A DNA stretch of 64,000 bases from Actinomycetota bacterium. GTDB taxonomy: Bacteria; Actinomycetota; Geothermincolia; Geothermincolales; RBG-13-55-18. The notes under the pieces are model-generated. The model was not told where the DNA came from. It worked only from the letters and a program-made list of their open reading frames with translations, and searched no databases. This document shows positions 62,343 to 64,000 of the stretch, one piece after another. Positions within the stretch are counted from its first letter, which is position 1, and each line of letters starts with the position of its first letter. The DNA lies in contig JACIXB010000021.1 in the NCBI GenBank assembly GCA_014360685.1, forward strand, positions 248,001-312,000, written 5' to 3'. The position numbers and the translations under genes were made by a program.

Positions 62343-63353
62343 ATGGACATATATTCACTGATACGGGCCAACCGGCGGCGCTTGTACGCCTTGTTCGGCG
62401 TTTTTACCCTCCTGGTCATGGGGCTGTCGGCGGGCGGGGTTTACATCCTGCGGCGATTCCTTTCCGTGACCATCGATTTCTGGTTTACGCTCCTTCTCCT
62501 ATGGTTGCTCTATTTCCTGTACGCCGTCATCCGCTTCGCACTGGGTGGTAGTTGGATATTCCGAAGGGTTGCGGCCTTGCCTCCCGAGAAGGCGGACCGC
62601 AGGTTGGAGAACGCCCTCCACGCCGCCCTCCTGGGAGCGGGGATGAGAGAGCGAGTACTTCTCCTGGAGGTTCCCCACCCGGACATCAACTCGTTCTCGC
62701 TGGCCCTTCCCGACGGATCGTACGCCGTCTTCGCCACCCGGGGAGTGGCGGAAAAGCTACCGAAACGGGAAAGAGAAGCGGTCCTGGCCCACGAGTTGGC
62801 CCACATAGCCACCGGGGACACCGCTCTACAGAGCGTTCTCCTCCGCCTGGCGGGACCCGGCAAATCCCTCGCCCGTCCGAACCGTTGGCTGGCTCTCGGG
62901 CGGCAATCCAATATACCCACGGCCTCTATCCTCGCCCTGTCGGTCCTCGCCCTCCTGGTCGCCTCGATCCGGGCCCGGGAACCGTTTCCCACCCCGCTTT
63001 ACCTCCTCTCCCTGTTGCTGCTCTTCGCCGCCCTGGCATCGCTTTTGCCCTTCCTGCTCCTCAAGCTCATGCGCCTCTTCCTCAACCGGGAGAGGGAACA
63101 TTACGCCGACCTCCATGCCGCTTACACCCTCCGCGACCCGGAGGCCGTTTACCTGGCGGTAAAACATGCTTCCGAGGACGTCCGCGACCTTCTCTTGCTC
63201 CCCTCGAACCTGGACGCCGTGCTCTTTCACCCGGTGGTGGATTACACATCCTACCGCCCGTTTCAGACCCAGCCCACCATGGTCGAGCGGATGCGACGCC
63301 TGGACGAGAACTTCCCCGGGCTTCGCCTGGGGGAAGGGGGCGGGGCCTGTTGA
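62343..63353 (+). CDS. M48 family membrane zinc metallopeptidase (HtpX/Ste24-like)
   Basis: The 336-residue protein has two N-terminal membrane helices (about 13-35 and 45-68), then VLAHELAHIATGD with the zinc site H150-E-x-x-H154, two further helices at about 195-215 and 217-245, and the third ligand Glu252 in NREREHYAD, which is the M48 NRE-x-x-AD pattern. Such proteases degrade or process membrane proteins on the cytosolic side. It stands alone on the plus strand between tRNA genes. The start ATG at 62343 has only a distant GGAGG. Substrates are unknown. Confidence 0.9.
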   Translation: MDIYSLIRANRRRLYALFGVFTLLVMGLSAGGVYILRRFLSVTIDFWFTLLLLWLLYFLYAVIRFALGGSWIFRRVAALPPEKADRRLENALHAALLGAGMRERVLLLEVPHPDINSFSLALPDGSYAVFATRGVAEKLPKREREAVLAHELAHIATGDTALQSVLLRLAGPGKSLARPNRWLALGRQSNIPTASILALSVLALLVASIRAREPFPTPLYLLSLLLLFAALASLLPFLLLKLMRLFLNREREHYADLHAAYTLRDPEAVYLAVKHASEDVRDLLLLPSNLDAVLFHPVVDYTSYRPFQTQPTMVERMRRLDENFPGLRLGEGGGAC

Positions 63354-63475
63354 TGTTCTCCGCGCGGATCACGGCCGTTCCACGCCCCCGGCACAAGCCT
63401 TCCGGACGGTAAGCGTCCCCTCGACTCCGTGGATGTGGACCCCGGGAAACAAACCGCGTTTACGGGAAACGGGGA

Positions 63476-63499
63476 TAAAAAGAGGGCCGTTCCGGCCCT
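63476..63499 (-). terminator. terminator after tRNA-Cys
   Basis: On the minus strand AGGGCCG, loop GAA, CGGCCCT and then CTTTTTATCC form a typical intrinsic terminator 9 bases after the tRNA-Cys 3' end. Confidence 0.8.
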
Positions 63500-63507
63500 G
63501 AACTTAT

Positions 63508-63581
63508 TGGAGGCGGCGACCGGATTCGAACCGGTGATCAAGGTTTTGCAGACCTTTGCCTTACCACTTGGCCACGCCGCC
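63508..63581 (-). tRNA. tRNA-Cys (anticodon GCA)
   Basis: The minus strand has acceptor GGCGGCG with CGCCGCC, anticodon stem AAGGT/ACCTT around loop CTGCAAA, T arm with GGTTCGAATCC, discriminator T (U73 is a cysteine identity base) and an encoded CCA. Confidence 0.97.
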
Positions 63582-63602
63582 TCTGCATGATGCACCTAAA
63601 TT

Positions 63603-63628
63603 AAGGGTAGGCATCCTCGCCTACCCTT
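63603..63628 (-). terminator. hairpin between tRNA-Gly and tRNA-Cys
   Basis: AAGGGTAGGC and GCCTACCCTT form a perfect 10-bp stem with a 6-base loop. On the minus strand it is followed by AATTTAGG, only a weak T-run. It could end part of the tRNA-Gly transcripts or be a processing signal for a joint transcript. Confidence 0.45.
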
Positions 63629-63634
63629 CCAACT

Positions 63635-63710
63635 TGGAGCGGAAGACGGGACTCGAACCCGCGACCCTCACCTTGGCAAGGTGATGCTCTACCAACTGAG
63701 CCACTTCCGC
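63635..63710 (-). tRNA. tRNA-Gly (anticodon GCC)
   Basis: The minus strand has acceptor GCGGAAG with CTTCCGC, D arm GCTCAGTTGGTAGAGC, anticodon stem TCACC/GGTGA around loop TTGCCAA, T arm CGGGTTCGAGTCCCG, discriminator T and an encoded CCA. Confidence 0.97.
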
Positions 63711-63727
63711 CCGATCCGCCAACGCAT

Positions 63728-63756
63728 ATTTTAGCATCCCCAACCCACTTTCTCAA
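63728..63756 (-). promoter_or_regulatory. promoter of tRNA-Gly (and perhaps tRNA-Cys)
   Basis: TTGAGA (63756-63751), a 17-base spacer and TAAAAT (63733-63728) on the minus strand are a good house-keeping promoter. The start would be near 63721, about 11 bases before the tRNA. Confidence 0.75.
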
Positions 63757-63811
63757 GACGGGACATGCGGCGCTTCCCATAGCTGCCGGAATCCTTCCTT
63801 CCTTCCCGACT

Positions 63812-64000
63812 TCAGCGCCCGGCCTCCTTCTGGAGCACCTTGCTCACGATTATCAGGCGGCTGGCACGGTCCTTGAGGGCCCTCTTGAACTCGATGACCA
63901 TCTTCTCGAAATCGGGTTCCGGCTTGTAGGCATATATGGTCTCCGAACCCCCCTGGCCCCGGTATTCCCTGGCCAGCACACCCTTGTCCGCCAGTCTCTC
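63812..64000 (-). CDS. C-terminal part of an unidentified protein, possibly a winged-helix regulator (partial)
   Basis: The last 62 codons of a minus-strand gene enter the window from the right and stop at TGA 63812. They read ERLADKGVLAREYRGQGGSE, then IYAYKPEPDFEKMVIEF and a basic helical end. A short helix ending in a Gly, a strand-loop with Arg/Gly and an aromatic strand (IYAYKP) look like the wing of a winged-helix DNA-binding domain. Most of the protein is outside the window, so the family is not certain. Confidence 0.6.
   Translation of the reverse strand, partial: ERLADKGVLAREYRGQGGSETIYAYKPEPDFEKMVIEFKRALKDRASRLIIVSKVLQKEAGR

Noticed and set aside
61829-62551. A 240-codon plus-strand frame running through tRNA-Val and the start of the M48 gene
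   Set aside because: It crosses a clear tRNA gene and overlaps the well-supported M48 gene in another frame.

Overview
This window is a 64 kb piece of a GC-rich bacterial chromosome, almost entirely core genes. Three features suggest a deep-branching actinobacterial lineage (Actinomycetota): thrS followed directly by an Rv2613c-type HIT gene, an hrcA-dnaJ pair without grpE or dnaK between them, and a second EF-G-like GTPase. This placement is inference from gene order and protein type. No 16S rRNA is present. About nine tenths of the genes lie on the minus strand, so transcription mostly runs right to left.

Layout from the left, with genes listed by coordinate. 1-5513 is the ylm division cluster (yggT, proC, sepF, yggS, pgeF) interrupted by an MgtC-type membrane protein and acylphosphatase, next to a CorC-type CBS protein. 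5510-13852 is a stress and RNA cluster (ybeY, pgpH, phoH, a HIT gene, mtaB, rsmE, dnaJ, hrcA) headed by a CIRCE operator. 13888-16802 holds hemW and lepA. rpsT (17195-17476) is one of the few plus-strand genes. 17514-23149 holds pheT, pheS, an RNA methyltransferase, rplT, rpmI and infC, behind a leader that looks like a transcription attenuator. 23708-29240 is a signalling cassette (hybrid-input histidine kinase, REC-GGDEF protein, GAF-GAF-HD-GYP protein) with a sigma-28-like promoter. 29564-33494 is the riboflavin operon ribD-ribE-ribBA-ribH with an FMN riboswitch. 33832-46612 holds rpe, thpR, cinA, pgsA, rimO, a small unknown gene, ftsK, dapB, an M16 peptidase and pnp. 46669-55454 holds rpsO, ribF, truB, nrnA, rbfA, a DUF503 gene, infB, nusA and rimP, with promoters before rimP and rpsO. 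55445-56026 is a decayed katG. The right end has an EF-G-like GTPase, the HIT-thrS-zinc-ribbon operon, an M48 peptidase and tRNAs for Val, Cys and Gly.

Many genes are translationally coupled by 4-base stop/start overlaps (ybeY/corC, dnaJ/rsmE, lepA/hemW, zinc ribbon/thrS). TTG and GTG starts are frequent. Readable promoters follow TTGnnn, 16-18 bases, TATAAT or TAAAAT.

The window holds no phage, insertion sequence, CRISPR array or defence island. The points most worth a second look are regulatory or degenerative: the infC leader with mutually exclusive hairpins and a probable AUA start codon, the terminator in the rimP leader, the sigma-28-like signal before the cyclic-di-GMP cassette, the katG relic whose end supplies the rimP promoter, a GGDDF variant of GGDEF, and a YbeY whose third zinc ligand position is Asp. 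I did not find a convincing undescribed multi-gene system.
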